A DNA stretch of 64,000 bases, from positions 133,579-197,578 of the forward strand of contig CAKSBI010000001.1 in the NCBI GenBank assembly GCA_934437985.1, given 5' to 3'. The first letter of the stretch is position 1; each line of letters starts with the position of its first letter. Origin of the DNA: an uncultured Lachnospiraceae bacterium. GTDB taxonomy: Bacteria > Bacillota > Clostridia > Lachnospirales > Lachnospiraceae. Below are positions 8,541-18,196 of the stretch, one piece after another. The translations under genes and the position numbers were made by a program. The notes below the pieces were generated by a model. It was not told the DNA's origin, did not search any database, and saw only the letters and a program-made list of their open reading frames with translations.

Positions 8541-9539
8541 TCAAGCTTTATCAGCGTGTGTAAGAAAATGCGTTATCATTTTATAATGAACCTTCGCATA
8601 TAACTTTTTCGGCAGGACAACATACAATATATACTGTAAATGCCCTATTATACCACGCTTCATTTTTCCTTTTTTCATATCCTTCCATGGGGTTTGTTGT
8701 AAATAACTATCAAATATTCCTGTTAAAGGATGATGATTATTAGAAAACCAAGGTCTGCATATTGCACCATTTCCCACAAGATGATATATAACAGGGTTCT
8801 CCTTTGCCTCTTTTATCTCCGGTTCACTAAATGATACTTCATCATATAAATGATATATTTCCTTTAATTGCCAATGAGGATAAAGAAAATATGTCGTATG
8901 CAGGTTATATTTCAGTGGTAATAACTGGATTTCATTATGAAACATAACATTCTGAAGCTCTTGATCTGCAAATAAAAAACTTGGGTGATTTTCCCGCATA
9001 TATTCCAGCAATCTTTCCTCGTATTTTCCTTCTCCCCATTTTTTTCTGTTAAATAAAATAGCTCCTCCATTATAGAATGTATCATTTTTCTTAAGACCAA
9101 GATGTTCCTTATACACCTCGGGAACCATCTCCCATGTCATTGCCATTGGAGCACCATTAAAATCCCAGTCAAGCAATTCCATAAGCGACCCACATACAAC
9201 AGTATCTGAATCAATAAAAAATACATATTCTGCATCCTCCGGGAACATGTTAACCGCAAATAACTTATAGTAAGTAGTGTAACTGCCTTTATACATTGCA
9301 ACACCTGCATCGGAAAGAATTTTTTCCATAGGTGATGAGTCAATTAATGTCAGATTACGACCAAAATCATCTGCTACCTTTCTAAATTTTTTAATATTAT
9401 CATCAGAAATCCCATCATTTATAAGATAAACTTCAAGTGATTCGATATCTTTATTATTTTTATATAACGAATACAGGGATGTACCCGCAATCGCGGCATA
9501 TGCATCATTCGTCTCCAGAATCATATATAATGTCTTCAT
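8541..9539 (-). CDS. Family 8 glycosyltransferase
   Basis: 332 residues from the ATG at 9539, which has a perfect AAGGAGG. GT8 (LgtC/GspA-like) features: MKTLYMILETNDAYAAIAGTSLYSLYKNN, the DXD metal site in VFFIDSDTVV, the NGGAILFNRKKW motif, DQELQNVMF and a late HLVGNGAICRPW segment. These retaining enzymes use UDP-glucose or UDP-galactose. The C-terminal basic amphipathic region suggests membrane attachment. Its start overlaps the end of the DUF2304 gene by 35 nt, so translation is coupled. Confidence 0.9.
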   Translation of the reverse strand: MKTLYMILETNDAYAAIAGTSLYSLYKNNKDIESLEVYLINDGISDDNIKKFRKVADDFGRNLTLIDSSPMEKILSDAGVAMYKGSYTTYYKLFAVNMFPEDAEYVFFIDSDTVVCGSLMELLDWDFNGAPMAMTWEMVPEVYKEHLGLKKNDTFYNGGAILFNRKKWGEGKYEERLLEYMRENHPSFLFADQELQNVMFHNEIQLLPLKYNLHTTYFLYPHWQLKEIYHLYDEVSFSEPEIKEAKENPVIYHLVGNGAICRPWFSNNHHPLTGIFDSYLQQTPWKDMKKGKMKRGIIGHLQYILYVVLPKKLYAKVHYKMITHFLTHADKA

Positions 9540-9897
9540 TATTATCCTCCTTACCCGGATTATCACGCATATTAGCATCTATGGCAATCTTTTGTGCAAG
9601 CTCCCTTATCCTGTTCTCAAGCTGGGACATTCTGACAGACATCATAAATACTTTAATAAGCAGTATAAAGATAAAAAACAGAAAAAGAAAATTAACAGTA
9701 GAATATATACCTACAACATTAGCCAATATATCCGGTAATTTTGGAACAATTGCAAACACGACCAAAAGTATTGAAAACATGAGCCAGAACAATGAATCCT
9801 CTATCTGCATTCTTGAACTTCTTATCTTTTTAACAATATATATCATTGTGGTCAATGATACGGCTATTAATATACACCTTAAAACTATTGTCATCAT
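9505..9897 (-). CDS. DUF2304 small membrane protein, partner of DPM1-like GT2
   Basis: 130 residues: three hydrophobic helices (about 3-20, 35-55, 62-85) then an acidic, coiled cytoplasmic tail (SQLENRIRELAQKIAI). The pattern SLFWLMFSILLVVFAIVPKLPDILANVVGI is typical of DUF2304. Such proteins are regularly encoded beside a DPM1-like GT2 enzyme; in group A streptococcus the small membrane protein GacJ stimulates the GT2 GacI. Gene order here (GT2, then DUF2304) fits that role. GGGAGG lies 12 nt before the ATG pair. Confidence 0.8.
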   Translation of the reverse strand: MMTIVLRCILIAVSLTTMIYIVKKIRSSRMQIEDSLFWLMFSILLVVFAIVPKLPDILANVVGIYSTVNFLFLFFIFILLIKVFMMSVRMSQLENRIRELAQKIAIDANMRDNPGKEDNNEDIIYDSGDE

Positions 9898-9929
9898 TTT
9901 ATATCAATTCCTCCCAAAACATCACTACT

Positions 9930-10631
9930 TCATATATACCTTTTGTCCCTTTTCCTCATAAACTGGATAAAGAAGATTGAACAGAGCATTCTGACCATAT
10001 ACGAAATTGATTTGGTAAAATTAAGATAACTCGTCCCCTCAATTCTTTCATCCATTTCAACCTGAACCTCTGACACCCTTGCCCCATTCTTTAACAGATA
10101 AGATATTGTATCCGGCTCCGGCCCATAATTCATATTAAGAGCAAACTCCGCAATACTCTTTTTGTTAAACATCCTCATTCCTGATGTAGGGTCACTGACC
10201 CTTTTTCCGGTCGTAAGCTTTATAGCAAACGATATCAGCCTTGAACCTATCATTCTGGCACTCATATTCTTCTTTTCAGTAACAAATCTTGAACCTATAA
10301 CTATATCATACCCTTTTTTTATCTCATTCAACATATCCCCAATATATTCTGCCCTGTGCTGGCCATCAGCATCATACTGGATTGCATACTTATAGCCCAT
10401 ATGATGGGCATACTTCAATCCAGCCTGAAATGCACCACTAAGGCCCAGATTAACAGGCAGATTCAATAAATTATACTTTTTCTTTAAACAAATATCAGCA
10501 GTTCTATCCTTAGAACCATCATTTACAACAATATAATCATATTCACTGTAATTTTCAATAATATTTTCAACTACTCTTTCAATATTACCTTCTTCATTGT
10601 ATGCAGGTATTACCAATAGTAATTCTTTCAA
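9930..10631 (-). CDS. DPM1-like family 2 glycosyltransferase (polyprenyl-phosphate sugar synthase)
   Basis: 233 residues starting at a TTG (10631) with GGAG eight nt upstream. Motifs: LLVIPAYNEEGNIERVV, VVNDGSKDRT, the DADGQH metal-binding motif, and IGSRFV, which together identify the dolichyl-phosphate mannose synthase/GtrB-like group. It lacks the C-terminal pair of membrane helices that GtrB has; the adjoining DUF2304 protein could supply the membrane part. Likely product: undecaprenyl-phosphate-sugar for side-chain addition outside the cell. It has its own promoter and begins the second half of the locus. Confidence 0.85.
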   Translation of the reverse strand: MKELLLVIPAYNEEGNIERVVENIIENYSEYDYIVVNDGSKDRTADICLKKKYNLLNLPVNLGLSGAFQAGLKYAHHMGYKYAIQYDADGQHRAEYIGDMLNEIKKGYDIVIGSRFVTEKKNMSARMIGSRLISFAIKLTTGKRVSDPTSGMRMFNKKSIAEFALNMNYGPEPDTISYLLKNGARVSEVQVEMDERIEGTSYLNFTKSISYMVRMLCSIFFIQFMRKRDKRYI

Positions 10632-10664
10632 TTTTCACACTCCATCTTATTATTCACTTGCATT

Positions 10665-10693
10665 ATTCTACTATAATACAATGTGTATGTCAA
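10665..10693 (-). promoter_or_regulatory. Predicted internal promoter of the polysaccharide locus
   Basis: Minus strand: TTGACA (10688-10693), 17-nt spacer, TAGAAT (10665-10670), 34 nt before the TTG start of the DPM1-like gene. It would let the side-chain/flippase half of the locus be expressed independently. Confidence 0.6.
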
Positions 10694-10731
10694 TTTACGC
10701 ACTTTTCATGGTTTACAACAGCCACCGGGTA

Positions 10732-11571
10732 CTATCTCCCATTCATAATCTTATTAATGTCAGTGGCATCTCCCCAGACTCCCGGTGAATCATATGGTCT
10801 GTCGGGGAATTTACCATACTCAAGCGTGATATCAAATCCATGATCATTAATATATTTTTCTACCTGCTCAGCAAGAGATACCGGTTTCCCTGTACACACA
10901 TTAATAATACCCTTAATCTTATCCTGCGTACTGGCAGCAACAATCATCCTGGCAAGTTCATTAACATGTACAAAATCATACAGATTTTTGCCGGATGTAA
11001 ATGGGAATGTTTTCTTACCATCTTCAACCGCCTGAACAATCTTTGCAAAGACTGAACTTCCCCTTGAATCATCACCAAATATATAATAGGCTCTTAACCA
11101 GTCTATAATAACTTCCTTATCTCTTCCATACAAAAATAACGCCTGTCTCAACGCATTCTTAGCAATTCCATACATTGACTGCGGATTACATGGTGTATCA
11201 GCCTTAATCGCACCTTCATAATAACCGACCTCATGCATGCTTCCCATAACTGAAACCAGCTTAACACCACCATCTATCATATGCTTCAGAAAATCCATAT
11301 GCTTTGACAGATCATGCATATGTGAATCAGCATTATGGATAAATCCATCCCTCCATGCCATATGGATAACAACATCCGGACATCCAAACTGCTCATATAT
11401 ATCCTTATCTCCACTAAAAAGGACTACATCAGAAAAAACTGCCCTTTCATCTACACCCTTATAATTCAGATCACTAGCTATAACATTGTATCCCTGGTTA
11501 AGAAGCTCCTTAACTACATGTCTTCCAATATAACCTGAAGCACCTGTTACCAATACCGTTTTGACTTCCAT
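10732..11571 (-). CDS. NAD-dependent epimerase/dehydratase
   Basis: 279 residues, extended SDR. The Rossmann motif GASGYIGRHV (10-19) binds NAD(P); the catalytic YxxxK is YGIAK near 145-149, with a Ser upstream (VMGSMHEVG). Acts on a nucleotide-sugar, but the exact reaction (4-epimerase, dehydratase or reductase) is not readable. Short C-terminal half and a lone GSMHE motif resemble sugar-epimerases of glycan loci. AAAGGAAAG precedes the ATG; a promoter-containing gap of 100 nt follows. Confidence 0.8.
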   Translation of the reverse strand: MEVKTVLVTGASGYIGRHVVKELLNQGYNVIASDLNYKGVDERAVFSDVVLFSGDKDIYEQFGCPDVVIHMAWRDGFIHNADSHMHDLSKHMDFLKHMIDGGVKLVSVMGSMHEVGYYEGAIKADTPCNPQSMYGIAKNALRQALFLYGRDKEVIIDWLRAYYIFGDDSRGSSVFAKIVQAVEDGKKTFPFTSGKNLYDFVHVNELARMIVAASTQDKIKGIINVCTGKPVSLAEQVEKYINDHGFDITLEYGKFPDRPYDSPGVWGDATDINKIMNGR

Positions 11572-11632
11572 TATAACTTTCCTTTCATGTTATTACAATC
11601 TTATCGACCTTGCTGCAAAAATTAACTATATG

Positions 11633-14600
11633 TTATTTCCTGTTACTCCATGATGTAAGCAGTATACGAATCTCCTTTACAACACTCTCCCACTGCATTG
11701 AATCTGCAACCTTAACATAATCAGAATCTAACATACATTTCCCATCTTCGCCATTACACAGCTCATGCAGCCTGACCGATATCTCCTTAGAGGAACAATT
11801 CGTCATTGAAATTATATTCTCATTAAAGTCACTCAGATCTTTATTACCGTAGCAATTCGTTATGACCTTCACGCCAAATGTTGACATCTCCAGCGGTGGA
11901 TAACTTGGATGCGGTGATACCATCAATGAAATGGCAGCCTTCGTCTCATACATTATTTCTGCATATTCCTTAAGACTTACCTTTCCTATAGAATGAAGTA
12001 CTTTTCCCTTGCCAAGGTCTATATCTTCAAATGATTCTCCTGCAGATATTATACTCCACTCTCCAATATCTTCCTGTAGCTGTACCCAACGCTTCAATGA
12101 GTCAACGATAAGTGCAAATGCATTACGTTCTACCCCCGGGCGGCCATATATTAAAACCTGTTTTTTTCTCTTACCCTGTGCCTTTTTTGTCAGCTCAAGC
12201 AAATATTCTTTTAATTTATTGTTCAATACCGGTCTGTAACAAAAAGAGCGATAGAAAGAATAGCCGTTAGCATCAAAGAAATCCTTCAGCTCTTCAGAGT
12301 TAATAACAACAATTGTAGGTATTTCAAGACGGTATGTGCTGTCTGCCATCATATATCTTGATGACCACGGATAAAATCCCGGTTCATAATCCTGCACCAT
12401 ATATATAAGTGGATTTTTAACATTGTACGTATCCTCCTGCCAGCGTATAACATCAGCAATCGTATATGCAGTCCACCAGCCTGTTGCAACAAATATATCA
12501 TTTTCTGAAACCGCAATTGTTTTATCCGCGCGATCCGAAAATGGGATTATCTGACAATTTTTGCATGTGTCATCTGATGCATCTGATATATAATATTCCG
12601 GCAGCTCCACCATAGTTTCCTTAAATACAGGTGCATCTGTTACTATAATACGTCTTAAGCACTCAAAGCCGGATGTAAGTTTTTCAAAAAACGCAAGGGC
12701 TGTTGAAATACCTCCAAAAACATGTTTGATATCAACTGACGGAACAATGATATTAATACGTAATGCATTATCCTGCAGTGACACCTTTCTTGCCCTGATC
12801 TCCTGAACCTCTGCAACAGCAGACTGTGCAACGGCCGATGGCTCAGTTAATTTTTTTTTTAGATTTTCATACATTCCCGCAGTAAAACGGTTAGCTCTTA
12901 AATGATTCTTAACCTTTGTCCAATCCACAGGTTCACCCTCCCTAGGTCTTACTGAATTAATATCAAGATTAATATTATAATATGGATCCCCATATTCTCT
13001 ATATATTCCATAACATTCATAGGACTTTTTAAAATCAATTTCAGGAATAAAAGAATCTCTGCTCTTTGATTCCAGATGATAAAGTTTACTGTTTGCACAG
13101 TATACATTATTCAAACCATGTTCATATGCACGTATACATATCTCCACGTCACTTCCACATATAATAAATTCATCATCAAAAACTCCGATATCTTCTATAG
13201 TTTTTCTGGAGATTGCCATACATGCACCTGTAACTGCCAATACATTTCTCGAAACCACAGGTGAAACATATGGTGAAGAATAATGCACCGGCATCATCTC
13301 TTTGAACAGATGGTCTGCCCAGCCGCCCATTCCGACAATTATTCCGGCATGTTGCAATGATCCATCTCTGTATAACAGCATTGGTCCGACAACACCAACA
13401 TCATCACGTAGCGCATTATCACACAGTATATCAAGCCAATCCTCAGATATTACAAGTGTATCATTATTCATGAACACAAATACATCACCTTTAGCATTTT
13501 CAATACCATAATTATTAAGCTTTGACCAGTTAAATTCAAAATCAGCATTAATTACCCTGACCTGCTTATAATCTCTTTCTACCCGGTTAAGCCATTGTAA
13601 TGTTGCATGCTGCTCTGAACGGTTATTAAGTATAATAATCTCATATTTACTATATGAAGTCTTTCTTATTATACTCTCAACACATTGCTTTGAGAGCTTG
13701 TACTGATCCTTCATCGGTATTATGATCGACACAAGCGGTTTCATTTTTTTAGTCATCCCATAATTGGCACTAAATAAAAATGTATGTTCTGTCGATACAG
13801 CATATGCATCATTACCATATACACGTTTAAGATGTGCATCTAATGCCCTGCGCCCAGCCTCGTCTGCATATGGTTTTGCATCTGCATTAGCAGCTGTTGA
13901 CGTCTCTATCTCTCTCCACGAATATAGAACAAGTGGAATATGCACTATGTTCCGGGTCATCTCTGAATAGCGAAGCATAAGATCATAATCCTGGCTTCCG
14001 TCATATTCCTTATTTAATCCCCCTGCCTCTTCAAACAGGCTCTTCCGGAATACAAAAAGATGACACACATACATCTGGCTGTGGAGCAGGTCAGGAGACC
14101 AGTCAGGTTTAAATAGTGGTACAAAATGATTGCCCTGCATATCTATATGGTCCTCGTCAGAATATAAAACATCTGCCCCTGTATTCTGAATCATCCACGC
14201 ATTTGCCTGCAAAGCTTCCTTCGCAATAATATCATCATGATCACATAATACAAGATAATCTCCTTTAGCCATCCTTGCGCATTCATTAGTGTTCTCAGAG
14301 ATTCCATTATTATGTTTAATACGGAAATACCTTATCCTTGGATCCCTGCTCTGATATTCAGTACATATATCCTTAATTGCATCTATATTCTCTGTGCTTG
14401 CATCACCAAGACAAAGCTCCCAATTTGTGTAGGTCTGTGCAATGATTGAATCAAGAAGTTCTTTAAGACATGTTATATCGGTATTATATAATGGAACCAG
14501 TATACTGAACAATATATTCTCTTCCACAGGCTCAATCTCAATATTATTATTATAATACTTTGGTTTTTCAGTCTTAATTATCTTGTTCTTAACCCTGTGT

Positions 14601-16108
14601 AATGTATGTCTTATTCCATCCCTGAATATTCCACGTACAAACTCACTGCTATAATCTATAACCTTACTATGATGGAAGGCATCGGATATATAGCGTACCG
14701 GTGCTGTCATTTTCCATGAAGTAGAGCGAATTACCATATCATAATCATATTGTAAATGATTACATCTGTCTTCCATAGCCATCAGTTCCAGGTTAACATT
14801 ATCAATATCTGAGTGTGCATTATCCAGCTTTTTATTAATCCGGTCCATACGCGCGAGTATATCACATTTGTTTAATAATGCCTTCTTCTTAGCCATATTA
14901 TCCTTCACATCCAAATAGAAGGATATGATCACCATGTCCACATTCTCAGGCAAAACTATGGTCATCTGTGGATCAACTGATTTAAATATGAGAGTATTAT
15001 CATATTGTTCTGTGGCGTTTGAATAGAACTTTAATTCGTCACCGGACTTCTCCCTGACGACCAGGTCTATAACTTCGCACATATATTTTTCAACAAAGTC
15101 AAATCTTAATTCAACCGCTTTTTTTTCATGCAGATCAGAAAGCACATACTCATTATATTCATCCGGTGAAGCAGGTTGAAGAATAACCCTGTTATCTTCC
15201 AGATACCCATTGCCGGAATCATAGTAATAAGAGGTAACAATGTCCAGATCTTTCTTTTTAACATTCCGTTGAACCTTTGCAAAATATATATTATGCAGAT
15301 CATTACATAACAGCTTAATCTTCTCATATCCGGCAATTCTGGTATCAGGATTATCACAAAACAGTTCCGACATTATCTTATCAGCAGCCTTTTTATTATC
15401 CTCACTCTTAGTCAGCATGTAAAACATTCTATAGTTATCTTCACTGACATCATATTTATATACATATTCTTCATATAATCTGTCTATATTAACCCTGTAA
15501 TCAATCAATTCTGTTACACCGGCAGCGTAAAAATGGGCTTTCATCATTTCTTCCCATATATCAATTGAACCATGTCCACATGAAGAATAATATATTTTAC
15601 ATGCATCCAGATACTTATTAATCAGATCCAGCTCCGGAAGTCCGTTATATATATGTTCATTAAGCCATTGGTAGTCTTCACCATATATAGTTTTATAGTA
15701 TGAATTCACCCTCTTCTCAACATCATTTATAATATCCTTTGAATATGGAAAACATACTATTGCATATTCCTTTGCAACACGATTAAGTTCTGACAAAAAG
15801 TCCTCACGTAATTCAACAGGAATATGCTCAAATACATCAGATGCTACAACAATATCAAACTCATTATCCTTTATTCCCTCAAGATTAGTTGCATCAGCAA
15901 CAAAAAAATGGTCATCATCTTTAAACTCGTCAATTTCTACGATGTCCGTATAGAATATCTCCGCATCTACAAATTTTTCAAGATTACGCTGGGCATTAGA
16001 TCCAACTTCTAATATTTTTAATCGTTTTGAATCATTACGGTCATTACAAAATAATGAAACTATCCTGCCTATGGTCGCATACCTCTGATACTGATCAAAA
16101 CTAACCAT
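11633..16108 (-). CDS. Giant fused methyltransferase / GT2 / GT2 / WsaF-like rhamnosyltransferase
   Basis: 1491 residues, four modules. (1) About 1-200: class I SAM methyltransferase (KILEVGSNAQRNL, then VVASDVFEHI, a motif-I and motif-IV pattern). (2) Residues about 420-500: coiled coil and the SWKMTAPVR linker common in multi-domain glycan polymerases. (3) About 529-740: GT2 domain (FSILVPLYNTD, LCDHDD, QDYDLMLRY). (4) About 786-1060: second GT2 (VSIIIPMKDQ, FMNNDT, ICGSDVEICIRAY). (5) About 1118-1491: GT4-like domain resembling WsaF (VFGGISTALAFFEKL, MVQDYEPGFYPWSS, SPHPSYPPLEMSTFG). WsaF is a rhamnosyltransferase. Beside rfbABCD and an ABC exporter it is probably the rhamnan chain polymerase with methyl capping. 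Overlaps the wzt gene by 8 nt. Confidence 0.85.
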   Translation of the reverse strand: MVSFDQYQRYATIGRIVSLFCNDRNDSKRLKILEVGSNAQRNLEKFVDAEIFYTDIVEIDEFKDDDHFFVADATNLEGIKDNEFDIVVASDVFEHIPVELREDFLSELNRVAKEYAIVCFPYSKDIINDVEKRVNSYYKTIYGEDYQWLNEHIYNGLPELDLINKYLDACKIYYSSCGHGSIDIWEEMMKAHFYAAGVTELIDYRVNIDRLYEEYVYKYDVSEDNYRMFYMLTKSEDNKKAADKIMSELFCDNPDTRIAGYEKIKLLCNDLHNIYFAKVQRNVKKKDLDIVTSYYYDSGNGYLEDNRVILQPASPDEYNEYVLSDLHEKKAVELRFDFVEKYMCEVIDLVVREKSGDELKFYSNATEQYDNTLIFKSVDPQMTIVLPENVDMVIISFYLDVKDNMAKKKALLNKCDILARMDRINKKLDNAHSDIDNVNLELMAMEDRCNHLQYDYDMVIRSTSWKMTAPVRYISDAFHHSKVIDYSSEFVRGIFRDGIRHTLHRVKNKIIKTEKPKYYNNNIEIEPVEENILFSILVPLYNTDITCLKELLDSIIAQTYTNWELCLGDASTENIDAIKDICTEYQSRDPRIRYFRIKHNNGISENTNECARMAKGDYLVLCDHDDIIAKEALQANAWMIQNTGADVLYSDEDHIDMQGNHFVPLFKPDWSPDLLHSQMYVCHLFVFRKSLFEEAGGLNKEYDGSQDYDLMLRYSEMTRNIVHIPLVLYSWREIETSTAANADAKPYADEAGRRALDAHLKRVYGNDAYAVSTEHTFLFSANYGMTKKMKPLVSIIIPMKDQYKLSKQCVESIIRKTSYSKYEIIILNNRSEQHATLQWLNRVERDYKQVRVINADFEFNWSKLNNYGIENAKGDVFVFMNNDTLVISEDWLDILCDNALRDDVGVVGPMLLYRDGSLQHAGIIVGMGGWADHLFKEMMPVHYSSPYVSPVVSRNVLAVTGACMAISRKTIEDIGVFDDEFIICGSDVEICIRAYEHGLNNVYCANSKLYHLESKSRDSFIPEIDFKKSYECYGIYREYGDPYYNINLDINSVRPREGEPVDWTKVKNHLRANRFTAGMYENLKKKLTEPSAVAQSAVAEVQEIRARKVSLQDNALRINIIVPSVDIKHVFGGISTALAFFEKLTSGFECLRRIIVTDAPVFKETMVELPEYYISDASDDTCKNCQIIPFSDRADKTIAVSENDIFVATGWWTAYTIADVIRWQEDTYNVKNPLIYMVQDYEPGFYPWSSRYMMADSTYRLEIPTIVVINSEELKDFFDANGYSFYRSFCYRPVLNNKLKEYLLELTKKAQGKRKKQVLIYGRPGVERNAFALIVDSLKRWVQLQEDIGEWSIISAGESFEDIDLGKGKVLHSIGKVSLKEYAEIMYETKAAISLMVSPHPSYPPLEMSTFGVKVITNCYGNKDLSDFNENIISMTNCSSKEISVRLHELCNGEDGKCMLDSDYVKVADSMQWESVVKEIRILLTSWSNRK

Positions 16109-17339
16109 TATTATTCTCCTCTCTCACATCCCAATCATGTTCCATATAAAACATTCCTTCAGAAAAATACTGGTTACTAACGGCAAACCTTACCACGTCC
16201 ATTTTATAATCAAGATTAATTATACCTTCATTATTGAACAAACCAACATCAATCGTGTATTCTCCCGAAATAAGCGAAAGATGAGGTATCCTGTATGTCA
16301 TTACATATTTTCCGTTTTTACCCGGCAATTCCTTCTTATCAAGATAAGTATTAGGTCCAAATATATAATTTTTTCTGTCTTTACTATATATCGCTACCCC
16401 TAAAAGAAAGCCATCCACTTCACTGTCAACAATCCTATATTCTACCCTGACAGAAAGCTCATCAAATGTATGGAATATATTTTTATTAATTGACACCTTA
16501 CTTATATACGCAAGTGTATTTTCATCATACACTTTTTCATCATCAGCCATTGAATCACTATTGCCGCATACGAAGCCATCTTTATTATCCGGGACAAGGA
16601 CAGATTCACCAAATCTCATAAAATTATCATATAAATCAACAATCTGGCTTGCCTCCCCATCCTGAAAGACAACACCGTCCTTTAGCCATATTGTCCTACT
16701 GCAGAACCGTTTAATCTGCTCTGTAGCATGAGACACAAAAAGAATGGTAGTTCCCCTGTCTTTCAGCTCCTTCATTTTTTCAATACACTTCAGCTGAAAT
16801 CTTGTATCTCCTACAGATAATGCCTCATCTACAATAAGTATGTCCGGGTTAACATTAATTGCAACAGCAAACGCCAGCCTTGCAAACATACCGCTTGAAT
16901 ACATCTTAACAGGCTGGTCAATAAAGTCACCAATATCAGCAAAATCAATTATCGGCTGTACCCTCTGCTCAATTTCTTCATCAGTATAACCCATCATTGT
17001 ACCATTAAGATAAATATTCTCCCTGCCGGTGTAGTCGGGATTAAACCCTGCTCCAAGTTCCAGTAAAGCAGCAATCTTCCCCGTAGTGACCACGCTTCCA
17101 CCTGTAGGAGTCAGCACTCCTGTTATTATCTTCAACAGGGTAGATTTACCGGAACCGTTAACACCAACAATTCCAACACTCTCGCCCTTTTTTATATTAA
17201 TTGATATATCGCGAAGCGCATAAAATTCTTTATGATATATCTTCCTTCCCCTTCTTACTGCTTCTTTTAACCGGTCAATAGGTTTATCATACAAATCATA
17301 CACTTTTTTTAAATGTGTTATCTCAATAATATTTTCCAT
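16101..17339 (-). CDS. wzt: Polysaccharide ABC exporter, ATP-binding subunit with Wzt-type C-domain
   Basis: 412 residues. N-terminal ABC domain: Walker A GVNGSGKST (about 59-67), Q-loop region with ELGAGFNPDYTGRENIYLN, the signature MYSSGMFARLAFA and Walker B DILIVDEALSVGD. C-terminal about 150 residues form a beta-rich domain like the carbohydrate-reading Wzt_C, which binds capped O-antigen ends; it therefore probably selects chains finished by the fused enzyme just downstream. Partner Wzm is encoded 14 nt upstream. Family: TagH/RfbB/Wzt. Confidence 0.92.
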   Translation of the reverse strand: MENIIEITHLKKVYDLYDKPIDRLKEAVRRGRKIYHKEFYALRDISINIKKGESVGIVGVNGSGKSTLLKIITGVLTPTGGSVVTTGKIAALLELGAGFNPDYTGRENIYLNGTMMGYTDEEIEQRVQPIIDFADIGDFIDQPVKMYSSGMFARLAFAVAINVNPDILIVDEALSVGDTRFQLKCIEKMKELKDRGTTILFVSHATEQIKRFCSRTIWLKDGVVFQDGEASQIVDLYDNFMRFGESVLVPDNKDGFVCGNSDSMADDEKVYDENTLAYISKVSINKNIFHTFDELSVRVEYRIVDSEVDGFLLGVAIYSKDRKNYIFGPNTYLDKKELPGKNGKYVMTYRIPHLSLISGEYTIDVGLFNNEGIINLDYKMDVVRFAVSNQYFSEGMFYMEHDWDVREENNNG

Positions 17340-17353
17340 TAACTTACCTGCCT

Positions 17354-18163
17354 CTATAATACATCTGCAAACTGCGTTTTCATTTTTTTAAACAATACAC
17401 TTCCACAAATAAGAAGTATAATTATTACGAGCCAAAAATATAAAGTCCAGAGCGGACTCTGCCAAAATCCAACCTTATATACAAAGCTATTACGATATCC
17501 ATCAACAATATAATAAAATGGGTTAAGCTTCATTATCCATCTTATATTCTCCGGCAATACATTAATATCCCACATAATAGGTGTAAGCCATACTCCTATC
17601 TGTAAAACTATATTCATAATCTGCCCAAGATCTCTGAAAAATGGCATGATACTACATGTAATGTACGACAATGAAAGTGCAAAAAACAAAACACAGCACA
17701 AATAATATATTAATTGAATCCAATACAGATCAGGATAATATCCAAAGCATATAAATAATAAACACATGAACCCGTGAAAGAAAAGGCTTACAAATATAGC
17801 AGAAACAACCTTCACCATAGGCAATGTATTAATCTTAAATACCACTTTTTTTACAAGATAACTATATTCCAGCAAGCTACCTGTAGCACCATTCCAGGCC
17901 TCTGAAAAGAAAAACCACGGAACAAGCCCTGATGTAAGATATAATACAAATGGACAATCTGATACGGATGGGGTCTTAAAGCCAACTGCAAATACAAAAA
18001 GATATATCAATATTGTGATAACCGGCTGCACAAAAGCCCAGAATATTCCAAAAAAAGAACCTGCAAAACGATTTTTAAAATCATTTTTAGCAAGTTTGTA
18101 TATAAGCCCCCTGTTCTGAAACAATCCGGAATATAGTTCAACACATGTCTTTACAAATCTCAT
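17354..18163 (-). CDS. wzm: Polysaccharide ABC exporter, permease subunit
   Basis: 269 residues from the ATG at 18163 with GGAGG eight nt before it; the longer frame from 18193 lacks a site. ABC-2 permease of the TagG/Wzm/RfbD group: an N-terminal amphipathic stretch (YKLAKNDFKNRFAGSFFGIFWAF) and six membrane helices, ending in the NPFYYIVDGYRNSF motif. Moves lipid-linked polysaccharide across the membrane with Wzt. Gene pair and order are standard. Confidence 0.92.
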   Translation of the reverse strand: MRFVKTCVELYSGLFQNRGLIYKLAKNDFKNRFAGSFFGIFWAFVQPVITILIYLFVFAVGFKTPSVSDCPFVLYLTSGLVPWFFFSEAWNGATGSLLEYSYLVKKVVFKINTLPMVKVVSAIFVSLFFHGFMCLLFICFGYYPDLYWIQLIYYLCCVLFFALSLSYITCSIMPFFRDLGQIMNIVLQIGVWLTPIMWDINVLPENIRWIMKLNPFYYIVDGYRNSFVYKVGFWQSPLWTLYFWLVIIILLICGSVLFKKMKTQFADVL

Positions 18164-18196
18164 CTGTTCATCCTCCAATAATATAGCCATCAACAG

